This document shows positions 1 through 5,840 of a stretch of 7,907 nt of DNA, one piece after another. A model generated the notes under the pieces. That model had not been told where the DNA came from, ran no database searches, and was given only the letters and a program-made list of their open reading frames with translations. The first letter of the stretch is position 1. Each line of letters starts with the position of its first letter. Source of the stretch: Coriobacteriia bacterium. GTDB lineage: Bacteria > Actinomycetota > Coriobacteriia > Coriobacteriales > QAMH01. The position numbers and the translations under genes were made by a program. The stretch lies in contig CAAEQF010000090.1 in NCBI GenBank assembly GCA_900758075.1, positions 1 to 7,907 on the forward strand, read 5' to 3'.

Positions 1-63
1 GCCCGCGGCGACGTCTTGCCCTCCTGGCACCTCCGCCGCCGTGACCTTGTTCTCGTCACTCAT
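1..63 (-). CDS. N-terminus of an unidentified protein, cut by window start
   Basis: The minus strand has an ATG at 63-61 followed by 21 open codons to the window edge, reading MSDENKVTAAEVPGGQDVAAG. An AAAGGG ribosome site lies about 7 nt upstream of the ATG (plus-strand 71-76), which makes this a credible gene start. The visible residues are polar, acidic and alanine-rich with no signal peptide, so the product probably begins in the cytoplasm. Nothing in 21 residues identifies a family. It points away from the toxin-antitoxin block, and 64-330 would hold its leader and promoter. No convincing promoter was found there; the best weak candidate is TTGAAC with a 17-nt gap to AATCCT on the minus strand. 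Confidence 0.5.
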   Translation of the reverse strand, partial: MSDENKVTAAEVPGGQDVAAG

Positions 64-330
64 GTTTGTTCCCTTTCTTCTCCATCCTTGCCCGCATTTC
101 TCTACGCCGACGCGACCCCCAGCGCCACGTCGGCGCAGCTTGCGGATGCACGGAATGCGCGTGCCCCTCAGCTGCCCTTGCAACCGCGGAGTCGCCACAT
201 TTCCTACTTTGAACAAGGATTCCCGAAGACGCGAGGACGTTCAATTTGCAAACGAGACAGGGTTTTTCTCAGGATTGTTGCAAGTTGCATAAGCGCAGTG
301 CGCGGTGGTGGCTGCGGCTGTGGTTGCGGT
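64..330. other. Intergenic region with no supported gene
   Basis: Short open frames exist on both strands, but none has a ribosome site plus protein-like composition. Plus-strand frames give arginine/proline-rich shadow peptides. The segment probably contains the promoter of the minus-strand gene starting at 63. A run of TGG/TGC/GGC triplets at 303-330 is compositionally simple. Confidence 0.5.
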
Positions 331-333
331 CGT

Positions 334-467
334 GACAGATCGGCAGGGCATTGGCCATATACGTGACAGACCGGCGAGCTGCTGGCCAAAAATTGCCAGG
401 CCCTAACCGGTTTGTCGCGTATATGGCCAGGGGCTTACCGGTTTGTCACGCGGACGGGCGCGTGACG
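334..467. repeat. Direct repeat copy 1 (imperfect palindrome) downstream of the toxin gene
   Basis: This segment matches 1126-1259 at a fixed offset of 792 bp, with five differences counted by eye over 134 positions. Bases 331-450 fold back on themselves: comparing 331-390 with the reverse complement of 391-450 gives 43 of 60 matches, and six of the mismatches would be G-U pairs in plus-strand RNA. The arm contains CGTGACA at 331 and again 31 bp later, with the same word inverted at the far end. It ends 6 bp before the toxin stop codon. It may be an intergenic palindromic element, a regulator-binding array or a transcription barrier; the sequence alone does not decide. Confidence 0.9.
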
Positions 468-473
468 AGGAAA

Positions 474-779
474 TCAGCGGACCCCGTCGTAATGGGTCCA
501 CATCCTCACGACCTTGACGATTCCCTCGTAGCGAACTCCGTCCTGTTCATGTGGGTCTCGTATGACCTGGTACACGAACCGATGCTGCAAGTTGATGCGT
601 CTCGAGTACAGCCCCGCGAGATTGCCCACGAGAGGCTCAAAGGCAGGAGGATCGCCAAACGGGTCCTTCCTCACGACCTCGACGAGGGCCTTCGCGCGGG
701 CATCAAGTCCCCTCGCCTTCAATTTCTTAGCGTCCTTTGCCGCTTGCTTGGTAAACACGACTAGCCACATGGCTACCAT
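474..779 (-). CDS. YoeB/Txe-type RelE-superfamily mRNA interferase toxin
   Basis: The product is 101 residues and reads as a YoeB/Txe toxin, a ribosome-dependent RNase that cuts mRNA in the A site. The core from about residue 38 to 72 (KDPFGDP, FEPL, GNLAGLYSRRI, HRFVYQV) matches the family signature. E48, R61 and H96 (WTHYD) fall where the YoeB catalytic Glu, Arg and His are expected. The usual length is 84-90; the extra length comes from a three-residue N-terminal extension and a short insertion around residues 76-85. The ATG at 779 overlaps the antitoxin stop by 7 nt, and an alternative ATG at 770 would give MWLVVF. Neither has a strong Shine-Dalgarno, so expression probably depends on translational coupling to the antitoxin. 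The fold and pairing are convincing; activity is inferred. Confidence 0.92.
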   Translation of the reverse strand: MVAMWLVVFTKQAAKDAKKLKARGLDARAKALVEVVRKDPFGDPPAFEPLVGNLAGLYSRRINLQHRFVYQVIRDPHEQDGVRYEGIVKVVRMWTHYDGVR

Positions 780-1024
780 TCCAGGTCGGCTTCGTCCACG
801 CAGTCTTCCAGCGACTCTGCCATTCCCGCCTCGAGCGAAGCAGACATGCCGGAGATGTTGTTGAGGTAAAGCGTCTCCTCGATGGCCGCCCAGTCGTCTT
901 CTCCGATGAGCACGGCGCCTTTCCCCCTGTTATTGGTGATGGTGACGGGAGCGCTGTTCTCGTTGACCTGGGCAATGAGGTTGTAGAGGTCCTTGCGAGC
1001 CGCAGTTGCCGATACCGATCCCAT
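773..1024 (-). CDS. Phd/YefM-family antitoxin
   Basis: This 83-residue protein resembles YefM: an N-terminal DNA-binding part (SATAARKDLYNLIAQV, then PVTITNNRGKGAVLIGEDDW, residues 5-45), followed by an acidic C-terminal tail (residues 55-83) of the type that wraps and neutralises a YoeB toxin. The start at 1024 is supported by GGAGG 6 nt upstream on the minus strand. It is first in the operon and overlaps the toxin start by 7 nt. A 16-bp perfect palindrome 20 bp upstream of the start codon is the likely operator for autorepression by the antitoxin or the complex, as is known for Phd/YefM systems. Confidence 0.92.
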   Translation of the reverse strand: MGSVSATAARKDLYNLIAQVNENSAPVTITNNRGKGAVLIGEDDWAAIEETLYLNNISGMSASLEAGMAESLEDCVDEADLEW

Positions 1025-1034
1025 GGCGCCTCCA

Positions 1035-1059
1035 AGCGTACGTATTAGCGTACGCTAAT
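1035..1059 (-). promoter_or_regulatory. Probable operator of the toxin-antitoxin operon
   Basis: ATTAGCGTACGCTAAT at 1044-1059 is a perfect 16-bp palindrome. A second GCGTACG core at 1036-1042 lies 12 bp from the first (1048-1054), about one helical turn. The position, just upstream of the antitoxin ribosome site, is where Phd/YefM complexes usually bind and repress. On the minus strand TAATAC overlaps the palindrome and could act as a -10 element, but no matching -35 box was found. The binding role is inferred. Confidence 0.65.
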
Positions 1060-1125
1060 GGTACTGCGTGCCTTTGCGCGCGTCAATCTCTCACGCCACG
1101 ACCAATGCCCCGTCTGCCCTGTCAC

Positions 1126-1259
1126 GACAGACCGGCAGGGCATTGGCCATATACGTGACAGATCGGCGAGCTGCTGGCCAAAAATTGCCAGGCCCTAACC
1201 GGTTTGTCGCGTATATGGCCAGGGGCTTACCGGTCTGTCACGCGGATGGGCGCGTGGCG
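1126..1259. repeat. Direct repeat copy 2 (imperfect palindrome) upstream of the antitoxin gene
   Basis: This is the second copy of the repeat at 334-467, in the same orientation, 101 bp upstream of the antitoxin start and 64 bp before the MFS start. In this copy the outer arms (GACAGACCGG at 1126 and CCGGTCTGTC at 1230-1239) pair perfectly, whereas copy 1 has two mismatches there. Homology with copy 1 continues 17 bp beyond the palindrome on the right but stops at its left edge. An open frame runs through this copy into the MFS gene, but that is not evidence of coding. Confidence 0.9.
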
Positions 1260-1323
1260 CGTCACCCGCGCCCCCCGCATCATGGGCTATACTGCAGCAG
1301 CACATCACCGAGTTCAGGAGCAC

Positions 1324-2580
1324 GTGGAAGACAGCGCACATAGCCCGCACCCAAATGAGCACCGTCACGTGCCCTCGTGGGTGCGCGCCGTTGCGGTCCT
1401 TGCCTGCGGGTGGGTGGTCATTTGGGTCGCGCGCATGATGTTCACGCCGATCTACCCCGAGTTGAGCGCGTTTTTCGGCGGCGCAACGAGCGCCGAACTC
1501 GGCGCCATCTCCAGCTGGTACTTCCTCGGCTACGCGCTCATGCAGATACCCTCGGGCCTGCTCGTGGATCGCATCGGCATGCGGAGCGTCGTCATCCCGG
1601 GCTTTGTGCTGTTCGCCATCGGGACCGCCATCATGGCCGGCGCGCACAACCTGCCCATGCTCTACTTGGGAAATGTGCTCGCCGGTGTGGGCAGCGGCAC
1701 GTTCTACGGCATCGCCTACACGATCACCAACACGCGCGTCCCCGCACGGCGCAAGAGCCTCGCCACCGCAATCGTCAACAGCGGCACGGCGGTGGGCAGC
1801 GGGCTGGGCATCGCATCTGCGAGCTCACTCGTGAGCACGGGCCTCATCAGCTGGCAGATGCTTGCGGGAATCACCGGCGCCCTCGCACTCGTCATGGTCG
1901 CCGTGTTCGCGAGAAGCCTTCCGAAGGAGCACGGAACAGGCGCCAAGACGCCAGACGCGCCCGCGGGCAAGACGTTTACCGTCCACCTTGCCGCCGCGTG
2001 CGTGCTCTACTTTGCCACCTTGTACCTGTACTACCTGATAAGCACCTGGCTACCCGACTTCCTGCACGTCGAGCGCGCGTTTGACGCCTCGTTTGCGGGG
2101 GCGGCGAGCATCGCGGTCTTTCTTGCCGGCATCCCCGGGGCGCTTGCGGCGGGACGTTTTGCCGACCGGCACCCCAGGCGGCAGATCGCCCTGATCGTCG
2201 TACTCGAGACTGCCGCCGCGCTCGCACTGCTGCCGCTCGTCTTCGGGCAAAGCGCGCCCATCGCCGCGTTTGGTGCCGTCGCATACGGTTTCTTCGGGAA
2301 GCTCGCCGTCGAACCGCTCATCATCTCGTGGCTGGGCGCGCGCACCGATCCCGCGCGCATGACCACGACCTTTGGCATCTTCAACTTCTTTGGAATGAGC
2401 GCGTCCGTGTTCGCGCCACTCGTCACCGGCATCCTCGCCGACGCGACGGGATCCGATATCCCCGGCTTCCTGACCGCGCTTGCCGTCCTCGCGCTGGGGA
2501 CCATCGCGTTTCTGGTCATTCTCACCGCGCGTGAGAAGCGGGCAGGCTCAGACCGCACGCGGGCTCGCGACTCCCGCTAG
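1324..2580 (+). CDS. Major facilitator superfamily permease, 12 TM segments
   Basis: From the GTG at 1324 the product is 418 residues, the normal size for an MFS secondary transporter. The first hydrophobic helix begins near residue 20. The MFS motif A after TM2 is clear (GLLVDRIGMRS, residues 78-88), and the corresponding motif in the second half is GRFADRHPRR (about residue 277). A loop at about residues 205-220 separates the halves. The family is a proton- or substrate-coupled importer, exporter or antiporter in the cytoplasmic membrane; no substrate can be read off. The start is uncertain. GTG 1324 has AGGAG only 3 nt away, ATG 1282 would add 14 residues, and the GTG at 1369 would trim to just before TM1. 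A TATACT at 1288-1293 could be a -10 box. The stop TAG lies inside the target duplication of the adjacent mobile element. Confidence 0.88.
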   Translation: MEDSAHSPHPNEHRHVPSWVRAVAVLACGWVVIWVARMMFTPIYPELSAFFGGATSAELGAISSWYFLGYALMQIPSGLLVDRIGMRSVVIPGFVLFAIGTAIMAGAHNLPMLYLGNVLAGVGSGTFYGIAYTITNTRVPARRKSLATAIVNSGTAVGSGLGIASASSLVSTGLISWQMLAGITGALALVMVAVFARSLPKEHGTGAKTPDAPAGKTFTVHLAAACVLYFATLYLYYLISTWLPDFLHVERAFDASFAGAASIAVFLAGIPGALAAGRFADRHPRRQIALIVVLETAAALALLPLVFGQSAPIAAFGAVAYGFFGKLAVEPLIISWLGARTDPARMTTTFGIFNFFGMSASVFAPLVTGILADATGSDIPGFLTALAVLALGTIAFLVILTAREKRAGSDRTRARDSR

Positions 2581-2581
2581 C
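2576..2581. repeat. Left target-site duplication GCTAGC
   Basis: GCTAGC directly abuts the left inverted repeat and recurs at the right end. It contains the TAG stop of the MFS gene (2578-2580) and, on the other strand, the TAG stop of the transposase remnant (2579-2577). Confidence 0.85.
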
Positions 2582-2865
2582 TGTTGTGTGCCATGACGTT
2601 GTTTACATCGACGATGCGTGACATCGGCGGGAGGCCGCCGCAGGCGCTGTGGGGCCTGGCCCAATTGTAGCGGTCGATGAAGGGGGAGAGGGCGGCAGCC
2701 CTCTCCCCCTCGCTGGCGTAGGCGCGCGCGTACTGCCGCTCCTGCGCGAGCGCCCTGTTCATGCGCTCGACCTTGCCGTTCTGCCAGGGGCTGTAGGGCC
2801 TGGCGTACCTGTGCGCGATGCCGGACGCCGCGGGGCGTGAGCCGTGAGTTAGGATGCTGGAACAA
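2577..2865 (-). pseudogene. IS481-family transposase, internal deletion with frameshift
   Basis: The N-terminal piece begins at a TTG (2865-2863) with GAGGAG 6 nt upstream and reads FQHPNSRLTPRG, the usual start of this transposase before its helix-turn-helix. Near 2832-2840 it is joined out of frame to the C-terminal part of the integrase core, which reads SGIAHRYARPYSPWQNGKVER, then FIDRYNW-RPHSACGGLPP and ends NNVMAHNS. The C-terminal part contains the last catalytic Glu (GKVER). The DNA-binding domain and the first two catalytic Asp residues are missing, so no active enzyme is possible. Its stop codon TAG is supplied by the flanking GCTAGC rather than by the element itself. Confidence 0.88.
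2582..2607. repeat. Left terminal inverted repeat of the IS481-like element
   Basis: Pairs with 2937-2962: 12 perfect positions from the tip, then GTTGTT and ACA blocks, five mismatches over 26. It also encodes the last residues of the transposase remnant on the minus strand. Confidence 0.85.
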
Positions 2866-2936
2866 GGAGGGCTCCTCTCGCTGCAGCCTTCGACAAGTCA
2901 CAGCTTGGAGGAGTCCTCCCCTTTTGTCACGTCATG

Positions 2937-2962
2937 TGTCAACAACCTGTTGGCACACAACA
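2937..2962. repeat. Right terminal inverted repeat of the IS481-like element
   Basis: Inverted partner of 2582-2607. It lies upstream of the transposase start, with a GC-rich leader at 2866-2936 that includes GGAGGACTCCTCC, an inverted repeat around 2905-2917. Confidence 0.85.
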
Positions 2963-2968
2963 GCTAGC
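2963..2968. repeat. Right target-site duplication GCTAGC
   Basis: Second copy of the 6-bp duplication, 29 bp downstream of the isomerase stop codon. Removing the element and one copy would restore a short gap of about 35 bp between the two convergent genes. Confidence 0.85.
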
Positions 2969-2997
2969 TTTCAGCAGCAAGAAGCGCCGCGCTCTCC

Positions 2998-4290
2998 TCA
3001 CTCCGCCAGGTTTCCCTCGGAATCGAACGCCATGGGCTTGGGCTCGCCCAACAGCGAGATGCCCTTGACATCCTTAATCGACTCGTAGAGCGGCACGGAC
3101 ACCTCAATCTGATTCAGGTCGAGGGTGTTCTTGATGTGCACGATGCGCGCCTGCTGGTAATCGAGTTGGTAAATGGTGCGCAGGCAGAGCTTGATGCATT
3201 CCTCGTCGTTGTTCATGTACAGGGGCATCTCGCCGGCGCGCATGAGACCAGTCGTCAGCACGTTCGTCCAGGTTGCCTGCCAGTCGATGTCGCGCATCAC
3301 CGCACGCGTCGTCACGTCGGCGGCAGAAATCCCCGCACCATTGTGGTGTGCTTCCGGCGTGATGCCGCGGATGAACAGCTTCTTCAAGTCGAGCACGTCG
3401 CCAAACGTTCCAGTAATGTTTCTGCCTGTTACGTTGGGGTCGTGGCCGTTGCCGCTGATGTTCTTGCCGACCTCGTCGATGATGAGCAGATCGATATGGT
3501 CGAACAGGAATTTGGCCATCCGCCGCTTTGCCGCTTCGAGTAGGCGGGCGTCGGTTTCCAACAGCTTGTCGGGCGTGCAGACCTCGAGGTCGCAGATGTC
3601 GTCATAGGCGTTTTGCACGAGTCCGACCCCAAATACCACGGGACACTTCTGCACGAAAAACTCGGCAACGCGAGGTATCAACTCTGCAAAGCGGTGAAAC
3701 CCAAACGAGTGGAACATCGCAGCGCCCTTGTGCTTGGCGATGCCGATGGCGATCATCTTTGCCAGGCCGCTCTCGTGCGGGCCCCGAAAGTCGGTATGGG
3801 GCTTTACCTTGTTGAAGATGACGATGCCGTCGGACTCCATGGCGTTCTTATCGCAGTACAGCGGTATGCCGTCCAGCTCGCCATACTGGACCACCTCCAT
3901 GGAAGACAAGATGGGCACGCCCATGCTCTCTTCCGTGACGTTGTACCCGGCAAGCATCTCGAGCTGCCCTTGTGCCGTGGCACCGGCGTGGCTTCCCATC
4001 GCGGGAATGATGAACGGACGGGCGCCCCACTCTTTGAGCACGTCGCACATGGTGCGCAGCAGCTGGTCAAAGTAGGGTATGCCGCGGCTGCCGGCAGTAA
4101 TGCAAATGCGCTTGCCAGCATACGAGCCATGATCGGGGAGCTTCTCCATCTGCATGCGCAGATGCGCGCACGGATCCCCAATTTTCGAAGCGTCGTACGA
4201 TTCTCCGATTTTCACCATCGGCGGGATTGTTACATCCTCGATGCCCTGCACGGTGACGTCGACCTCGGGAAAATCGATGAACATTGCCAT
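2998..4290 (-). CDS. LarA-like nickel-pincer cofactor-dependent isomerase homologue (DUF2088 type), substrate unknown
   Basis: From the ATG at 4290 the product is 430 residues, close to the length of LarA lactate racemase. That enzyme uses a nickel-pincer nucleotide bound through a lysine to racemise or epimerise hydroxy acids. Visible landmarks in order are ITAGSRG (65-70), AMGSHAG with H101 (LarA-type H108), KPHTDFRG with H165 (H174-type), GLAKM with K178 (the likely pincer-attachment lysine, K184-type), and AKHKG H187 and MFH H194. H194 has the same 16-residue spacing from K178 as H200 has from K184 in LarA. There is no signal peptide or TM segment, so it is cytoplasmic. The start is chosen because AAAGGGG lies about 9 nt upstream; in-frame ATGs at 4344 and 4368 lack ribosome sites. 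It follows the 58-residue gene by 43 bp on the same strand. Family is fairly sure; the reaction is not known. Confidence 0.82.
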   Translation of the reverse strand: MAMFIDFPEVDVTVQGIEDVTIPPMVKIGESYDASKIGDPCAHLRMQMEKLPDHGSYAGKRICITAGSRGIPYFDQLLRTMCDVLKEWGARPFIIPAMGSHAGATAQGQLEMLAGYNVTEESMGVPILSSMEVVQYGELDGIPLYCDKNAMESDGIVIFNKVKPHTDFRGPHESGLAKMIAIGIAKHKGAAMFHSFGFHRFAELIPRVAEFFVQKCPVVFGVGLVQNAYDDICDLEVCTPDKLLETDARLLEAAKRRMAKFLFDHIDLLIIDEVGKNISGNGHDPNVTGRNITGTFGDVLDLKKLFIRGITPEAHHNGAGISAADVTTRAVMRDIDWQATWTNVLTTGLMRAGEMPLYMNNDEECIKLCLRTIYQLDYQQARIVHIKNTLDLNQIEVSVPLYESIKDVKGISLLGEPKPMAFDSEGNLAE

Positions 4291-4333
4291 AGGAGATGCC
4301 CCTTTCAAGTACCTGCGAACTTTTGCCGGCGCG

Positions 4334-4510
4334 CTATGAGCCATAGATGAACGAGGAAACGAGGGCAATCACCACGAGAGCAACATAAAACGCGATAACA
4401 CATCCACACCCGCAGCCCGACCCGTCGTCGCCCCCACCGTCTGGGTCTCCCTCGCCGCCCAGGTAGCCCGCCGATTGCCATCGATACCGTGTCATCGAGT
4501 CCATCTTCAT
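4334..4510 (-). CDS. Small Gly/Cys-rich single-TM protein (58 residues), unrecognised
   Basis: An ATG at 4510 with GAGGGGG about 10 nt upstream opens a 58-codon frame ending in TAG at 4334. The N-terminal part (residues 1-17) is polar and basic (MKMDSMTRYRWQSAGY). Residues 18-32 are a Gly/Asp linker (GGEGDPDGGGDDGSG). Then comes CGCGC at 33-37, directly followed by one strong hydrophobic helix at about 37-56 (VIAFYVALVVIALVSSFIYG). This looks like a real, ordered small membrane protein with three cysteines at the membrane face. They could bind metal, carry a lipid or be structural; none of these is shown. It ends 43 bp before the LarA-like gene, so the two are probably co-transcribed. Upstream on the minus strand TAATAT (plus 4555-4560) could be a -10 element. 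No family was recognised. Confidence 0.68.
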   Translation of the reverse strand: MKMDSMTRYRWQSAGYLGGEGDPDGGGDDGSGCGCGCVIAFYVALVVIALVSSFIYGS

Positions 4511-4713
4511 TTGGCTTGTGCCCCCTCGTGATTATCCGCTGCTGGCATCTACGATATTAGAACAGGGGTGAGACACGAAAATGAAAACTTGCCCTGATGC
4601 AGTCGCGCCAGCTGCCGCAAGCACTTCCATTCCTCGAGATGGGACTCCCCCTTCCAGAACCCTCGTCCAGATCGGTGCCACAAAGAGTTCACAAACCTAT
4701 GCCCCATCAGAGA
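4511..4713. other. Divergent intergenic region between the two operons
   Basis: It separates the minus-strand small-protein/isomerase unit from the plus-strand SPFH unit. An open frame from 4581 runs in phase into the SPFH gene, but its 76 extra residues look like translated leader and no family match was seen. Promoters for both directions should lie here; only the plus-strand one (4714-4742) is reasonably clear. Confidence 0.45.
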
Positions 4714-4742
4714 TTGAAAGATGTGGCCGAAGTAGATATTGT
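4714..4742 (+). promoter_or_regulatory. Likely sigma-70-type promoter of the SPFH operon
   Basis: TTGAAA at 4714-4719 and TATTGT at 4737-4742 are separated by exactly 17 nt, matching the housekeeping consensus at five and four of six positions. It sits 67 bp before the chosen SPFH start, in an AT-rich patch unlike the surrounding GC-rich DNA. Confidence 0.55.
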
Positions 4743-4754
4743 AATGATATCATT
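4743..4754. promoter_or_regulatory. Perfect 12-bp palindrome abutting the -10 box, candidate operator
   Basis: AATGATATCATT reads the same on both strands and begins at the base after the -10 element, so a bound protein would block open-complex formation. The operon itself encodes a small ribbon-helix-helix DNA-binding protein, which is the obvious candidate repressor. That link is an inference. Confidence 0.5.
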
Positions 4755-4808
4755 TTGAGACCATTCGGCCTCGAACCGACCGCGGGGCCGGCAAGGAAAG
4801 GAAACCTG

Positions 4809-5819
4809 ATGACATCCGAGAAGATCATCCAGGCAAAGTCGGGCTGGGCAATGCTCGCAGCCAACGTCATCGTCTACGCCGCAAGCTGCGCTAGCATCGC
4901 ATATTCCATCGTGCTCCTCGCCTCAGCAGACGACGCGGGCATCGAGGCGCCGGACTTTGCGGTTCCCCTGATGATTGCCGGGTTCGTCTTGTTCGCGCTC
5001 GGCGTCGTCCTAAGCTCGGGCTTCATCACGCTCAAGCCCGGAGAGGCCAAGGTCTGCCTCCTCTTCGGCAACTACATCGGCACCATCCGCGAATCCGGGT
5101 TCCACTGGGCCAACCCCTTCTACAGCCGCCAGATGGGCACGGCCAGCCCCGACGAGGAGACTGCCGAAGAAGCCGGCAAGAAGGGGCTGCGGGCATCCAA
5201 GACGCCTGCCGGCATCTCGACCAAGATTTCGCTCCGCGCGCGCACCCACAACGGCGAGCGCATCAAGGTCAACGACAAGCAGGGCAACCCCATCGAGATT
5301 GCAACCGTCGTGGTGTGGCACGTGTCCGATACCGCCAAGGCGCTCTTCGACGTGGACAACTACGTCTCCTACGTCTCTATGCAGACCGAGACCGCGCTGC
5401 GCCACGTGGCGAGCATCTACGCGTACGACCACATGGAAGAAAGCGACGAGTCCAACGCGAGCATCACGCTGCGCTCCAACATCGAGGAAGTATCGAGCAG
5501 CCTGAAAGAAGAGCTGGGGTTGCGCCTTGCCCCCGCCGGCGTCGAGGTCGATGACGCGCGTCTCACGCACCTGGCCTACGCGCCCGAGATTGCCCCCGCG
5601 ATGCTGCGCCGCCAGCAGGCCGAGGCCATCATCGCCGCCCGCAAGAAGATCGTCGAGGGCGCCGTCTCGATGGTGGGCATGGCGCTCTCCGAGCTCTCGG
5701 ACGGCAGCATCGTCGACTTCGACGAGGACCGCAAGGCAACCATGGCCTCCAACCTGATGGTGGTGCTCTGCGGAGACTCCGAGGCGCAGCCGGTGCTCAA
5801 CACCGGGTCGCTGTACTAG
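4809..5819 (+). CDS. SPFH/band-7 (stomatin-like) membrane protein
   Basis: From the ATG at 4809 the product is 336 residues. Two hydrophobic segments (about 13-38 and 50-74) anchor it with a short hairpin. The SPFH domain starts at the canonical LKPGEAKVCLLFG-Y-GT motif (75-92), includes GFHWANPFY (97-105), then VNDKQGNPIEI and VVWHV, and runs on to the RRQQAEAIIAARKKIVEGAV helix of the flotillin/stomatin C-terminal region. Such proteins form membrane-attached oligomeric scaffolds. The start is chosen because of the GGAAAGGA ribosome site a few bases upstream and because TM1 follows soon after. A Gly/Glu-rich insertion (residues 110-135) interrupts the early SPFH domain and is common in bacterial members. 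It is followed 21 bp downstream by an RHH gene. The family call is firm; the cellular role is not known. Confidence 0.9.
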   Translation: MTSEKIIQAKSGWAMLAANVIVYAASCASIAYSIVLLASADDAGIEAPDFAVPLMIAGFVLFALGVVLSSGFITLKPGEAKVCLLFGNYIGTIRESGFHWANPFYSRQMGTASPDEETAEEAGKKGLRASKTPAGISTKISLRARTHNGERIKVNDKQGNPIEIATVVVWHVSDTAKALFDVDNYVSYVSMQTETALRHVASIYAYDHMEESDESNASITLRSNIEEVSSSLKEELGLRLAPAGVEVDDARLTHLAYAPEIAPAMLRRQQAEAIIAARKKIVEGAVSMVGMALSELSDGSIVDFDEDRKATMASNLMVVLCGDSEAQPVLNTGSLY

Positions 5820-5840
5820 CACTCGCAGGAGCACACGTTC

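Larger units (their letters stand above)
2582..2962 (-). mobile_element. Internally deleted, MITE-like IS481-family element (381 bp)
   Basis: Both ends are intact. TGTTGTGTGCCA at 2582-2593 is repeated inverted at 2951-2962, and the match extends to 26 positions with five mismatches (2582-2607 and 2937-2962). The element is flanked on both sides by GCTAGC, a 6-bp direct duplication. IS481-family elements are known to insert at CTAG-type sites. Inside it, on the minus strand, only the first dozen or so and the last 80 or so codons of a DDE transposase remain, so it cannot move itself but could be mobilised by a full-length relative. An intact relative would be about 1 kb. It lies between the convergent MFS and isomerase genes. 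Confidence 0.88.

Noticed and set aside
303..330. Coding GCGCGC motif on the plus strand similar to the 58-residue protein
   Set aside because: It comes from a simple triplet run in a frame without a start or TM helix; coincidental.
351..764. 137-codon plus-strand open frame over repeat copy 1 and the toxin gene
   Set aside because: It starts inside a palindromic repeat and continues antisense to a firm toxin call; its first residues recur at 1146-1240 only because the repeat does.
1204..1323. N-terminal extension of the MFS frame from a TTG at 1204
   Set aside because: It lies inside the palindromic repeat, has no ribosome site, and adds 40 polar residues before a normal-length MFS protein. 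The start was placed at 1324, with 1282 as the alternative.
3613..4350. 245-codon plus-strand open frame opposite the isomerase gene
   Set aside because: It is a shadow of the LarA-like gene; no ribosome site or recognisable motif.
4581..4808. 76-residue extension of the SPFH frame starting at ATG 4581
   Set aside because: It would span the promoter and the palindrome and precede a good ribosome site and TM1. The composition is leader-like.
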